From Crossiella sp. S99.2 (GTDB lineage Bacteria > Actinomycetota > Actinomycetes > Mycobacteriales > Pseudonocardiaceae): a stretch of 64,000 nucleotides of DNA. The notes beneath the pieces are model-generated. The model was not told where the DNA came from. It ran no database searches and saw only the letters and a list, made by a program, of their open reading frames with translations. The stretch is taken from NCBI RefSeq assembly GCF_023094165.1, contig NZ_JALMDK010000010.1:1-64000 (forward strand), read 5' to 3'. Shown here piece by piece: positions 1 to 9,293 of the stretch; the stretch's first letter is position 1; each line of letters opens with the position of its first letter. The position numbers were made by a program, and so were the translations under genes.

Positions 1-1
1 A

Positions 2-111
2 CGGTGTGTTGGCCGTTCTGGACGGCGAGTTGGGCCAACTGGTACGCCGATTTGGCTCAAGTGGGCGTACCAGTTGGGCCAAGACTGTGTACGACAACGG
101 CCAACACACCG
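2..111. repeat. Nested palindromic intergenic element, copy 1
   Basis: Two nested inverted repeats. The outer arms, 2-17 and 96-111 (CGGTGTGTTGGCCGTT and its complement), match 16 of 16. The inner arms, 30-48 and 64-82 (TTGGGCCAACTGGTACGCC and its complement), match 18 of 19 around a 15-nt loop. It lies immediately after the stop codon of the minus-strand SnoaL-like gene, so the transcript could fold into a long hairpin and act as a terminator or 3' stabiliser. A second copy lies at 20430-20544, again just downstream of a minus-strand stop codon. The window starts at this element, so its left border is unknown. It could instead be a small mobile palindromic unit. Confidence 0.8.
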
Positions 112-113
112 GT

Positions 114-542
114 TTAGCCTGGCGCGTCTTCGGTGAGTTGCCGCATCAGGTTCGCGATGTCCGGCGCCACCCACTCCTCCGCGAAGCGCCCGTCCGCGGT
201 GAAGCGGTAGTGCTCCACGCTCCAGAACTCCACCCTGCGCCCGGTGGCCGGGACGCCGTTGAACTCGCCGCGGTGGGTGCCGCGGAAACGGGCCCGGACG
301 GCGAGCTGATCGCCGGCGGCGAGCATGTTCTCGATCTCGATGTCCAGGTCGGGGAAGGCGGTCAGCATGGCCTGGGCGCCCATCCGCCAGACCTCGCGGC
401 CGCGGAAGGGCTCGGGCAGGCCGGGCAGGTTGGCGATGAAGTCCTCGGTCAGCAGGCGCACGCAGGCGTCCAGGTCACCGCCCTGCAGGGTCTGGTAGGT
501 GGCGCGCATGGTGTTCATGTTCCGCTCGGCGACGGCGTCCAC
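114..542 (-). CDS. SnoaL-like / NTF2-fold protein
   Basis: 142-residue single-domain protein of the SnoaL-like polyketide cyclase/ester cyclase type (alpha+beta cone, NTF2 fold). The typical pattern is visible: an N-terminal helix with MRATYQTLQGGDLDACVRLL, then LPGLPEPFRGREVW, and late strands FWSVEHYRFTADGRFAEEW. Such proteins bind small hydrophobic ligands; some are cyclases or hydratases and many have no known substrate. I chose the GTG at 542 because AGGAAGGAG lies 6 nt upstream; an upstream ATG would run through the divergent promoter. It is divergent from a MarR regulator 41 bp away, which probably controls it. No polyketide genes are nearby, so a biosynthetic role is not supported. 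Confidence 0.75.
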   Translation of the reverse strand: MDAVAERNMNTMRATYQTLQGGDLDACVRLLTEDFIANLPGLPEPFRGREVWRMGAQAMLTAFPDLDIEIENMLAAGDQLAVRARFRGTHRGEFNGVPATGRRVEFWSVEHYRFTADGRFAEEWVAPDIANLMRQLTEDAPG

Positions 543-570
543 GGTGCTCTCCTTCCTCGGCACCACGCGG

Positions 571-602
571 TAGCATGGTGAATATGGGACATAGTGAACA
601 TG
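571..602 (+). promoter_or_regulatory. MarR promoter with GTGAAYATG direct repeat
   Basis: A -10-like TAGCAT (571-576) lies 7 nt ahead of ATG 584, the leaderless layout seen repeatedly in this window. GTGAATATG (578-586) and GTGAACATG (594-602) form a direct repeat with a 16-bp period across the start, inside the divergent region with the SnoaL-like gene. This is a plausible autoregulatory site for the MarR protein. Confidence 0.45.
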
Positions 603-1048
603 ATACATCATCTGCCGGGGCGGCGTTCGGGGCGCTGATGCTGGCCAACGACCTGATCAACCAGGAGATGACCGCCACCCTGCACGCCGACGGCCTCACC
701 CCGGCCCGTGCCAAGGCCCTGTGGACCCTCGCCCCGCTCGCCCCGGTCACCCAGCGCGCCCTGGCCGACGCCCTGGCCGTCACCCCGCGCAACGTCACCA
801 CCCTCGTCGACGCCCTGGAGGAGTCCGGTTTCGTCACCCGCGGCGCGCACCCGGAGGACCGCAGGGCCATCGCGGTGGACCTGACCGCCAAGGGGCGCAC
901 CGCGATCGAGCACATGCGCGGCTCGGCCGCGGAACTGGCCGAGTCGCTCTTCGGCGCGCTGCCGCCCGCGGAGCTGGCGCTGGTCACCCGGGTGCTCAAC
1001 GGCGTGGCCGAGTACTTCGCCGCGCACATCCCCGCTCCGGCCGACTGA
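584..1048 (+). CDS. MarR family transcriptional regulator
   Basis: 154-residue winged-helix regulator. The HTH covers about residues 47-70 (TQRALADALAVTPRNVTTLV), followed by the wing, with the conserved D-R motif in HPEDRRAIAVDLTAKG near residue 88. Dimerisation helices lie at both ends (ANDLINQEMTATL; AELALVTRVLNGVAEYF). MarR proteins usually repress their own gene and a neighbour and are released by small phenolic or other ligands. Its likely target is the divergent SnoaL-like gene. An in-frame ATG exists at 575, but it is part of the TAGCAT -10 box, so the leaderless ATG at 584 is preferred. The ligand cannot be predicted. Confidence 0.85.
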   Translation: MGHSEHDTSSAGAAFGALMLANDLINQEMTATLHADGLTPARAKALWTLAPLAPVTQRALADALAVTPRNVTTLVDALEESGFVTRGAHPEDRRAIAVDLTAKGRTAIEHMRGSAAELAESLFGALPPAELALVTRVLNGVAEYFAAHIPAPAD

Positions 1049-1203
1049 CTCCTTCGGCGCCGAAGGCCACCTGCCGCGAGCGCCCGATACCAGACCTCCG
1101 CGCCCCCGGCTAGCAGCCACTCGCGGGGACCGTCGTGGCCTCGGTCTCTGTCTCGATCAAGCCAGTTCCCCGGGTGGCCGTGACCAGCGACATTCCCGCC
1201 CGC

Positions 1204-1209
1204 TAGGGT
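1204..1209 (+). promoter_or_regulatory. Candidate -10 box of the gap operon
   Basis: TAGGGT, about 65 bp before the gap GTG start. It would give a roughly 60-nt 5' UTR. No convincing -35 box is visible. Confidence 0.35.
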
Positions 1210-1211
1210 GA

Positions 1212-2279
<1,068 letters not shown>

Positions 2280-2292
2280 CGGAGAGACAACT

Positions 2293-3512
2293 GTGAAGAC
2301 CCTGGCAGATCTGCTCGCCGAGGGTGTTGCCGGTCGGCGCGTGCTGGTGCGCGCCGACCTCAACGTTCCTCTGGACGGCTCCGTCATCACCGACGACGGC
2401 CGGGTCCGCGCCTCGCTGCCCACCCTGCGGCAGCTGACCGAGGCCGGGGCCCGCGTGCTCGTCGCGGCACACCTGGGCCGCCCCAAGGGCGAGCCCGACC
2501 CCAAGTTCTCCCTCGCCCCGGTCGCGGCGCGCCTCGGTGAGCTGCTCGGCGCGGAGGTGGCCCTGGCCGCCGACGTGACCGGCCCCTCGGCCAAGTCCAC
2601 TGTGGACGGTCTGGCCGACGGCCGGGTGGCGCTGCTGGAGAACGTGCGCTTCGAGGCGCGGGAGACCAGCAAGGACGAGACCGAGCGGGCCGCCTTCGCC
2701 GCCGAACTCGCCGCGCTGCTCGGCGAGAACGGCGCGTTCGTCTCCGACGGTTTCGGGGTGGTGCACCGCAAGCAGGCCTCGGTCTACGACGTGGCCAGGC
2801 TGCTGCCGCACTACGCCGGCGGCCTGGTGCTGGCCGAGGTCGAGGTGCTGCGCAAGCTCACCACCGACACCGCGCGGCCCTACGTGGTCGTGCTCGGCGG
2901 GTCCAAGGTCTCGGACAAGCTCGGCGTGATCGCCAACCTGCTGGCCAAGGTGGACCGGCTGCTCATCGGCGGCGGCATGGCCTACACCTTCCTCAAGGCC
3001 CAGGGCCACGAGGTCGGCGACTCGCTGCTGCAGGAGGACCAGCTCGACACCGTGCGCGGCTTCCTCAAGGAGGCGGCCGAGCGCGGCGTGGAACTGGTGC
3101 TGCCGGTCGACGTGGCCACCGCCGAGCGGTTCCCGGACTTCGGCGCCGCCAGCCAGCCCGCCCCCGTGGTGGTGCCGGTGGACGGCATCCCGGCCGGCCG
3201 GATGGGCCTGGACATCGGCCCGGACACCGAAGCGCTCTTCGCCGCCAAGCTCGCCGACGCCCAGACCGTGTTCTGGAACGGGCCGATGGGCGTCTTCGAG
3301 GTCGCCGAGTACGCGGGCGGCACCCGCGCGGTGGCCAAGGCACTGGTCGACTCCTCGGCGTTCACCGTCGTCGGCGGCGGCGACTCCGCGGCCGCGGTGC
3401 GCCTGCTCGGCCTGCCCGAGGACGGCTTCTCGCACATCTCCACCGGTGGTGGAGCATCCCTGGAATTCCTTGAGGGCAAGGAACTCCCCGGCGTTTCCGT
3501 CCTGGAGGACTG

Positions 3513-3513
<1 letters not shown>
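2293..3513 (+). CDS. pgk: Phosphoglycerate kinase
   Basis: 406-residue two-domain kinase that makes ATP from 1,3-bisphosphoglycerate. Visible signatures are [13 protein letters not shown] (about residues 14-26), [36 protein letters not shown] at the hinge, [10 protein letters not shown], and the C-terminal nucleotide loop [10 protein letters not shown] with [16 protein letters not shown] start; GGAGAGAC lies just upstream. The stop overlaps the tpiA start (TGATG), so the two are translationally coupled. Confidence 0.98.
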
Positions 3514-4298
<785 letters not shown>

Positions 4299-4311
4299 GG
4301 CCGTGACCTGG

Positions 4312-4349
4312 CCATTACGTAGTGCAATCGCCATTACGTACGGCAATGA
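4312..4349. promoter_or_regulatory. 19-bp tandem repeat before secG
   Basis: CCATTACGTAGTGCAATCG (4312-4330) is followed directly by CCATTACGTACGGCAATGA. The two units share the invariant CCATTACGTA and GCAAT. This AT-richer island between tpiA and secG lies about 45 bp upstream of a TACTCT -10-like box (4385-4390). It looks like a double binding site for a regulator; which one is unknown. Confidence 0.5.
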
Positions 4350-4421
4350 TCCGGAGGGCGGTCCAAGTCGGCCGCCCTTACCGGTACTCTGTGACGTCTA
4401 CCGCGGTACGGCGAGGATGAG

Positions 4422-4670
4422 ATGAAGCTGACTCTTCAGATTGTGTTGATCGTGGCCAGCGTGGTGCTGGTGCTCCTGGTGCTGCTGCACCGTGGCCGGG
4501 GCGGCGGGCTTTCCTCGCTCTTCGGTGGCGGCATGCAGTCGAGCCTGTCCGGCTCAAGCGTGGTGGAGAAGAACCTGGACCGGCTCACGCTGTTCTTCGG
4601 CGCGGTCTGGTTGATCTCCATCATCGGCGTCGGCCTGTTGATGAAGCTCGCCCCAGCAGCGGCGACCTGA
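4422..4670 (+). CDS. secG: Preprotein translocase subunit SecG
   Basis: 82-residue inner-membrane protein that associates with SecYE and assists preprotein translocation. Two membrane helices are visible (about residues 5-22 and 57-77), joined by a Gly/Ser-rich loop with GRGGGLSSLFGGGMQSSLSG, typical of SecG. GAGGATGAG precedes the ATG. Its position after tpiA is the common actinobacterial arrangement. Confidence 0.93.
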   Translation: MKLTLQIVLIVASVVLVLLVLLHRGRGGGLSSLFGGGMQSSLSGSSVVEKNLDRLTLFFGAVWLISIIGVGLLMKLAPAAAT

Positions 4671-4675
4671 GCTGA

Positions 4676-4702
4676 GGGAACCGGATCCGGGCCTCGGCCG
4701 TT
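4676..4702 (+). promoter_or_regulatory. SigR/SigH-like promoter before rbpA
   Basis: GGGAAC (4676-4681), exactly 18 nt, then GTT (4700-4702). This matches the GGAAY-N18-GTT pattern of actinobacterial thiol-oxidative-stress sigma factors (SigR in Streptomyces, SigH in mycobacteria). rbpA is a known SigR target in Streptomyces coelicolor. GGAAC and GTTCC also form a short dyad, so part of this could be the end of the secG transcript. Confidence 0.5.
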
Positions 4703-4709
4703 CCAACGG

Positions 4710-4736
4710 TTGACAGTCCGGATCCGGACTTTGACA
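4710..4736 (+). promoter_or_regulatory. Palindrome flanked by two TTGACA boxes
   Basis: TTGACA at 4710-4715 and again at 4731-4736 enclose the perfect 14-bp palindrome GTCCGGATCCGGAC (4716-4729). This may be a second, housekeeping-type promoter for rbpA with an operator. No clear -10 box sits at the standard distance from either -35. Confidence 0.4.
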
Positions 4737-4786
4737 AGTGAACACAGGCACCAGGGGCAAATACATGACGGGGGAAGTGAGGGTCG

Positions 4787-5131
4787 ATGGCTGGCGGTAA
4801 CGCGATCCGCGGCACCCGAGTCGGTGCTGGCCCGATGGGCGAGTCCGAACGAGGTGAATCGGCGCCGAGACAACGGGTGGCCTACTTCTGTGCCAACGGG
4901 CACGAGGTCCGGCCGTCCTTCGCCTTGGAGGCCGAGGTACCGGAGAGCTGGGACTGCCCGCGCTGCGGGCTCCCGGCAGGTCGCAACGAGCAGGCCCCTC
5001 CGGCCGCGCCACGCAACGAGCCCTACAAGACTCACCTGGCCTACGTGAAGGAGCGCCGCTCCGACGCCGACGGCCAGGCGATCCTGGAAGAGGCCCTAGC
5101 GCGGCTGCGGGCCCAGCGCGGCGAGGCCTGA
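4787..5131 (+). CDS. rbpA: RNA polymerase-binding protein RbpA
   Basis: 114-residue protein that binds the principal sigma factor and the RNA polymerase holoenzyme and stabilises open complexes. Visible features are the N-terminal tail with AIRGTRVGAG, the core domain with VAYFCANGHEVRPSFALEAEVPESW and a Cys pair (DCPRCG, residues about 62-65, plus the earlier C in FCANGH), and the C-terminal sigma-interaction helix YVKERRSDADGQAILEEALARL. The extra cysteines make this a zinc-type RbpA core. SD GAGGG before the ATG. Confidence 0.9.
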   Translation: MAGGNAIRGTRVGAGPMGESERGESAPRQRVAYFCANGHEVRPSFALEAEVPESWDCPRCGLPAGRNEQAPPAAPRNEPYKTHLAYVKERRSDADGQAILEEALARLRAQRGEA

Positions 5132-5240
5132 CACTCGGCCTGACAACAGCACAACCAGCGGTACGGCCGTGTGGGGCACGGCCGGTTCGAAGCAGGTCGC
5201 GATGTCGGAAGCGGCCTGTGGCAGGGGTCAGTAAGACGAC

Positions 5241-5269
5241 CGGCCCGGAGGCCGCCCGCCTCCGGGCCG
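5241..5269 (+). terminator. Terminator after rbpA
   Basis: Perfect 11-bp GC stem, CGGCCCGGAGG (5241-5251) with CCTCCGGGCCG (5259-5269), around a 7-nt loop and followed by TCTGCTGTTCT. It ends the secG/rbpA transcription unit before cutA. Confidence 0.7.
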
Positions 5270-5301
5270 TCTGCTGTTCTGGGCTCGGTACCGTGCCGAT
5301 C

Positions 5302-5616
5302 ATGGCCGAACACTTGATCGTCACCACCACCCTGGACACCCCTGAGGCCGCGCAGGCCCTGGCCGCCGCCGTGGTCGAGGCCCGCCTGGCGGCCTGCGTG
5401 CAGATCCTGCCCGTCACCAGCGTCTACCGCTGGAACGGCGGCATCCAGTCCGATCCCGAATGGCGCCTGGAATGCAAGACCAGCGCCGACCGCCTGGACG
5501 CCCTGCTCGCCGAACTGCGCGCCCGGCACAGCTACGACGAACCCGAACTCATCGCCACTCCCATCGTCGCCGGATCCCCGGGCTACCTGGACTGGGTGAC
5601 CGCGGAAACCCGCTGA
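5302..5616 (+). CDS. cutA: CutA1 divalent-cation tolerance protein
   Basis: 104-residue trimeric ferredoxin-fold protein of the CutA1 family, linked genetically to copper and divalent-metal tolerance; its biochemical role is unclear. Typical features: LIVTTTLDTPEAAQALA (residues 4-20), LAACVQILPVTSVYRWNGG, and the C-terminal HSYDEPELIATPIVAGSPGYLDW. The ATG at 5302 starts the conserved domain; an upstream in-frame start would add unrelated residues. Its end overlaps the convergent hydrolase gene by 34 bp. Confidence 0.92.
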   Translation: MAEHLIVTTTLDTPEAAQALAAAVVEARLAACVQILPVTSVYRWNGGIQSDPEWRLECKTSADRLDALLAELRARHSYDEPELIATPIVAGSPGYLDWVTAETR

Positions 5617-6467
5617 GCCGATCCGGTGAAGGCGGCCACCGCGCCGAAGAACCGCGCCGGCTCCTCCAGGTGCCCGAAGTGGCCGCTGCGCTCCAGCACC
5701 ACCAGGTGCGCGGTGGGGATGCCGGTGGCCAGCTCCCGTGCCCAGCGCGGGCCGCAGATGAAATCGCGCCTGCCCACCAGGACCAGGGTCGGGGTGTGGA
5801 TGACATCCAGGTCATCGCGCACGTCCCAGGTCTCCGGCGCCCGGTCCGGGTCGTGCGTGGCGTCCAGGGTGTCCAGCCAGCCGGACAGGTCGATGGCCGG
5901 GTAGTCGGCGAAGTACAGCGGCAGGATGGCGGCCAGGTAGGCGCGGAAGGAGGCGTCGTCGGTGATGGCGGTCTGGCCGAAGGCCGCGGCGGCGCGCTCG
6001 GTGTACTGGTCGCCGGGGTGGGCGGCCAGGTGCGCCTGCACGCCCTGGGCGACCTCCGCCTCGAAGTCGGGGGTGTTCATGGTGGGGGCGCCGTCGTAGA
6101 GGATCAGCCCGGTCAGGCGTTCCGGGTGGTCCAGGGCGTATTGCAGGCCGACGAACGCGCCGTGCGAATGACCGAGGAAGTAGACCTCGGGGCCGCCCAG
6201 GTGATCGATCACGCCGTCCACGAACTCGGCGTAGCGGCGCACCGTGTACCGGCCGCCGGGCAGCGGATCGCTCCGGCCGGTGCCCACCGGCTCCAGATAG
6301 ACCAGGGTCAGGTGGCGCTCCAGCTCGGGCATCCGCAGGTACTCCCAGTGGATGCCGGGGCCACCGGAGTGCACCAGGCAGAGCGGGCCCGCGCCCGCCA
6401 CGTGGTAGCGCAGGCGGACGCCGCCGACCTCGATCAGATGCGCTCCGGGGGACAGGACGTCGGTCAT
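5583..6467 (-). CDS. Alpha/beta hydrolase, proline iminopeptidase-like
   Basis: 294-residue alpha/beta hydrolase. The oxyanion region is HSGGPGIHWEYL (about residues 33-44), as in proline iminopeptidases. The nucleophile elbow is GHSHG (Ser near residue 100), the acid is probably Asp in LVLVGRRDFICGP, and the catalytic His is in ERSGHFGHLEEP. No signal peptide, so cytosolic. It converges on cutA with a 34-bp overlap. Substrate unknown; prolyl-peptide or ester cleavage are both possible. Confidence 0.8.
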   Translation of the reverse strand: MTDVLSPGAHLIEVGGVRLRYHVAGAGPLCLVHSGGPGIHWEYLRMPELERHLTLVYLEPVGTGRSDPLPGGRYTVRRYAEFVDGVIDHLGGPEVYFLGHSHGAFVGLQYALDHPERLTGLILYDGAPTMNTPDFEAEVAQGVQAHLAAHPGDQYTERAAAAFGQTAITDDASFRAYLAAILPLYFADYPAIDLSGWLDTLDATHDPDRAPETWDVRDDLDVIHTPTLVLVGRRDFICGPRWARELATGIPTAHLVVLERSGHFGHLEEPARFFGAVAAFTGSAQRVSAVTQSR

Positions 6468-6551
6468 GGGCTCAGCATGAGCCGACCGTGTCCCACCGGA
6501 CCGCCCTGACCTGGGCTTGTCACCGCGAGGCAGGAATCCCTGCCCCCGTTG

Positions 6552-7949
6552 TCACTGCGCTGACAGGTGCAGTTCCGCCGGACTGGGTTCCCGCGGCCGG
6601 GGATGGCGCAGCATCGCCAGATGCTCGGCCGAGGCCAGCGCGGACTGCCCGGTCGCGGCGGAGTGGGTGCTCCGCCGGGTGGTGACCGGCAGGTGCGCCG
6701 GAGCCGAGGTGACCGGGGTTGACTGGGGTGACGGCGCGGGGTTGTCCGCCGGAGCCGGAGCGGTGGGGGAGGAGACCGGAACCGGGCCCGCCGGAGCAGG
6801 TGCGGCCAGGTTCTCCGCGGTGAGCGGGAAACTGGCGTGCACCACGTATCCGCCGTCCTCGGTCGGCTGCGCGGTGAGCGTGCCACCGAGCATCGCCGCC
6901 CGCTCGCGCAGGCCCATCAGCCCGTGCCCACCCGGCGGCAGCGGCGCGAAACCGTCCTGACCGCGCGGGCACGCGTTGCGCACCTCCACGTGCAGGCTGC
7001 CGCCCGCCAGTCCCAGGTGCACCGTGACCGGCGCGCCGGAAGCGTGTTTGCCGATGTTGGTCAGCGCCTCCTGCACGGTCCGGTACACCGCGCAGCCCAG
7101 CTGCGGGGACACCGGACCCGGCATCGGGCCCATGGTCAGCGTGGTCGGCAGGCCGCTGTCGGCGACCAGTTCCGGCACGTCCGTCAGGGTCGGCTGGGCC
7201 GCCTCGCAGTCCAGGGTGGAGGAGCGCAGCAGACCGACCAGGTTGCGCAGTTCTTCCAGGGTGCGGTTGGAGAGCCTGCGGATGGTCAGCGCGATTTCCC
7301 GGGAGTCCGGGTCCTCGGCCACCACCTGCAGCGCGCCCGCCTGGATCGCGATCAGCGTGACCTGGTGCGAGACCACGTCGTGCATCTCGCGGGCCAGCCG
7401 GGTCCGCTCCTCAGCGCGCACCGCGTGGTCGTGCAGCTTCTGCTGCCGTTCCCGCCCGGCCGCCAGTTCGGTGAGCCTGCCGGTCAGCTCGCAGCGGGCC
7501 CGCACCAGCTGGCCCACCGCGATCGGCGCGCCCGCCAGCAACGCCGCGTACAGCGCGCGCAGGAACGCCTCGTGCACGGCGACATCGGGGAACAACTGCA
7601 TCGGGCCCAGGGTCAGGCAACCGCCGAAGCCCAGCAGCCCGCAGCCGATGAGCTGCCAGTCCAGGCGGCGTGCCCGCGCCACCGAGTACAGCGCCACCAT
7701 CGCGGCCAGCACGGTGAAACCCACCACCAGGCCGGGAATGGTCAGCAGCAGCGCGGTGCGCGGGAACTCCCTGCGGAACAGCAGTGCCAGACAGGCCAGC
7801 ACCGGCAGCAGGAACGTGTAGTGCGTCGAGGGCGTCGTGTTGACCACGACATCCAGTCCCGCCAGGGCGATCAGGGCCAGGTCGGTCAGTGTGCGCCGCA
7901 GGCAGCGCAGCCCGTCCGGCCCGCGGTCGCCGCGGGTCTCCGTGCTCAC
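6552..7949 (-). CDS. Orphan sensor histidine kinase, NarL/DesK type
   Basis: About 465 residues. The N-terminal half carries five to six membrane helices. The dimerisation/phosphoacceptor helix has the His in RLAREMHDVVSHQVTLIAIQ. The HATPase_c domain shows VQEALTNIGKHA (N box) and GGHGLMGLRERAAMLGG (G box). After the kinase core an unusual Pro/Ala/Ser-rich tail of about 85 residues has no recognisable domain. No response regulator adjoins it, so it is an orphan here. I chose GTG 7949; a TTG at 7991 would add 14 residues. The upstream region is full of TTGACAA-type boxes. Confidence 0.85.
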   Translation of the reverse strand: MSTETRGDRGPDGLRCLRRTLTDLALIALAGLDVVVNTTPSTHYTFLLPVLACLALLFRREFPRTALLLTIPGLVVGFTVLAAMVALYSVARARRLDWQLIGCGLLGFGGCLTLGPMQLFPDVAVHEAFLRALYAALLAGAPIAVGQLVRARCELTGRLTELAAGRERQQKLHDHAVRAEERTRLAREMHDVVSHQVTLIAIQAGALQVVAEDPDSREIALTIRRLSNRTLEELRNLVGLLRSSTLDCEAAQPTLTDVPELVADSGLPTTLTMGPMPGPVSPQLGCAVYRTVQEALTNIGKHASGAPVTVHLGLAGGSLHVEVRNACPRGQDGFAPLPPGGHGLMGLRERAAMLGGTLTAQPTEDGGYVVHASFPLTAENLAAPAPAGPVPVSSPTAPAPADNPAPSPQSTPVTSAPAHLPVTTRRSTHSAATGQSALASAEHLAMLRHPRPREPSPAELHLSAQ

Positions 7950-8445
7950 GTTTGTCCCAGGGGCGGCCTGACGCAAGCCGAGCCCGGACAAGCTCTTCGT
8001 GACCAGAGCAGCACCTCCGAGTCACCCGTCCGATCGACCCCACCGTACGGCAGCCTGCTGCCAAAAAACAGGGCCAGTTGACAAGTCTGTCCAGCTTGTC
8101 ATGATCCTGCTGCAACTGACTCCCCAGACAGCCTGCGGGGTTGTCAAAACTTGTCAGATTGACCGAGTCAGCCGTGACTACGCAGCGTGTTCCCAGTTCG
8201 GCCGCTCGACGGGGTCGTTGCTCCGAACGTGGGCGTGTCATCAGTTTGACAACTTTGAACCATGTGTCCGGCCATCGAACGGTCCAGTCAGGGCCGCCGT
8301 TGACCGGCGAAATGGTACAGACCACTACATCCGGTGGCGGTGTCCGGGAAATTGCCACACAGTTACGGCCGTCCGAGGGAACCGGTAGGCCGCCTTCCTA
8401 GTCTGACCGGGGGACAACAAGGCATGGGGGGCGAGTGAAAGGTGA
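7950..8445. promoter_or_regulatory. Divergent regulatory region with repeated TTGACAA/TTGTCAA boxes
   Basis: About 500 bp without a credible gene, less GC-rich than its surroundings. TTGACAA-type boxes occur at 8078-8084, 8096-8101 (inverted), 8141-8147, 8151-8156 and 8246-8252. The first two form TGACAAG-N9-CTTGTCA, and the next two are a direct repeat with a 10-bp (one helical turn) period. A TAGTCT -10-like box (8399-8404) precedes the YbaB-like gene. The cluster probably controls the sensor kinase, the secretion cluster, or both. Confidence 0.5.
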
Positions 8446-8928
8446 ATGTTTGTGGACCCCGAAGCGTGGGTAGCGCGCATGGAACGTGAGAACCGTGCCC
8501 GGCTGGCGGCGGTGGACGCCGTTTCCGGTGAGCTGCAACAGCTCAGCGGGCGCGCGAGCACCCCGGACGGGAAAATCAGCGTCGAGGTGCACGTCAACGG
8601 GACGCTCAAGGACGTGCAGATCCACCCCTCGCTGGTGGACGCCTCGCTGCGCAACCTCGGCCAGCTGCTGGTGCAGCTCGCCCAGCAGGCCCAGGCGCAG
8701 GCGGGCCGGCAGCTGGAGGAGGTGGTCACGCCGTTGTTCGGCGACGCCACCCAGACCATGGCCATGCTGCGCGGCTACCTGCCGCCCGCCGAGGACGAGG
8801 ACGCCGCGGCGCAGCCCGGCCCGGATCGGCGGGAACCGAACACCCCGCCGCGCCCGTCCCAGCAGCCGCGGCGGCGACCGGGCGGGGACGAGGACGAGGA
8901 CGACTTCGGCGGCCCGATCCTGCGCTAG
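8446..8928 (+). CDS. YbaB/EbfC family protein of a type VII secretion cluster
   Basis: 160 residues. Residues about 1-105 match the YbaB/EbfC fold: a coiled N-terminal helix (MERENRARLAAVDAVSGELQ), the central sheet ISVEVHVNGTLKDVQIHP, and a second long helix LRNLGQLLVQLAQQAQAQAG. The C-terminal 50 residues are disordered, Pro/Arg/Asp-rich, ending DDFGGPILR. Classical YbaB is a nucleoid protein, but in actinobacteria this subtype is commonly found beside EspC/WXG100 secretion genes, as here. AAAGGTG lies just before the ATG. Confidence 0.75.
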   Translation: MFVDPEAWVARMERENRARLAAVDAVSGELQQLSGRASTPDGKISVEVHVNGTLKDVQIHPSLVDASLRNLGQLLVQLAQQAQAQAGRQLEEVVTPLFGDATQTMAMLRGYLPPAEDEDAAAQPGPDRREPNTPPRPSQQPRRRPGGDEDEDDFGGPILR

Positions 8929-8976
8929 CGGGAGCGCGGACCGACGGCAGGCAGGGCGGCACTGGGGAAGTGGGTT

Positions 8977-9285
8977 ATGACGGCTGACAAGTTCACCACC
9001 AAGAGCGCGGAGCTGGAGCGGTACGCCGCCACGCTCGCGCGCATCGCGGAGGGCCTGTCCAAGCAGGCGGGCAACGCGGCGAACATCCAGCTCGGCCAGG
9101 AGGCCTACGGGATCATCGGCATGCAGTTCGCCGGTGACCTCAACAAGCAGGCCAGCGAGGCCAGGGCGAAGATCGAGGACGGCGCGCAGGGCCTGCAGGA
9201 CGTGGCGAAATCGCTCAAGGACGCCGCGCTGACCTACCAGGACGCGGAGGACGCGGTGCGCGACTCCTTCGACGGGAAGAAGTGA
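8977..9285 (+). CDS. EspC-like type VII secretion target
   Basis: 102-residue all-helical protein resembling the EspC family of ESX-secreted proteins. It has two long helices with a hairpin near IQLGQEAYGIIGMQFAGDL, and the C-terminal helix carries YQDAE, matching the YxxxD/E type VII export signal. No signal peptide, as expected. It sits 48 bp after the YbaB-like gene and 8 bp before the larger WXG protein, so the three form one operon and it may be the export partner of that protein. No ESX core components are in this window. Confidence 0.75.
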   Translation: MTADKFTTKSAELERYAATLARIAEGLSKQAGNAANIQLGQEAYGIIGMQFAGDLNKQASEARAKIEDGAQGLQDVAKSLKDAALTYQDAEDAVRDSFDGKK

Positions 9286-9293
9286 ACTGAGCC

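Noticed and set aside
6-581. 191-residue plus-strand ORF over the palindromic element
   Set aside because: It is antisense to the SnoaL-like gene. Its first residues recur at the second repeat copy only because the DNA element itself is repeated.
7999-8401. Small plus-strand ORFs in the kinase/YbaB spacer
   Set aside because: Lower GC3 than neighbours, no SD, no recognisable protein; the region is better explained as regulatory.
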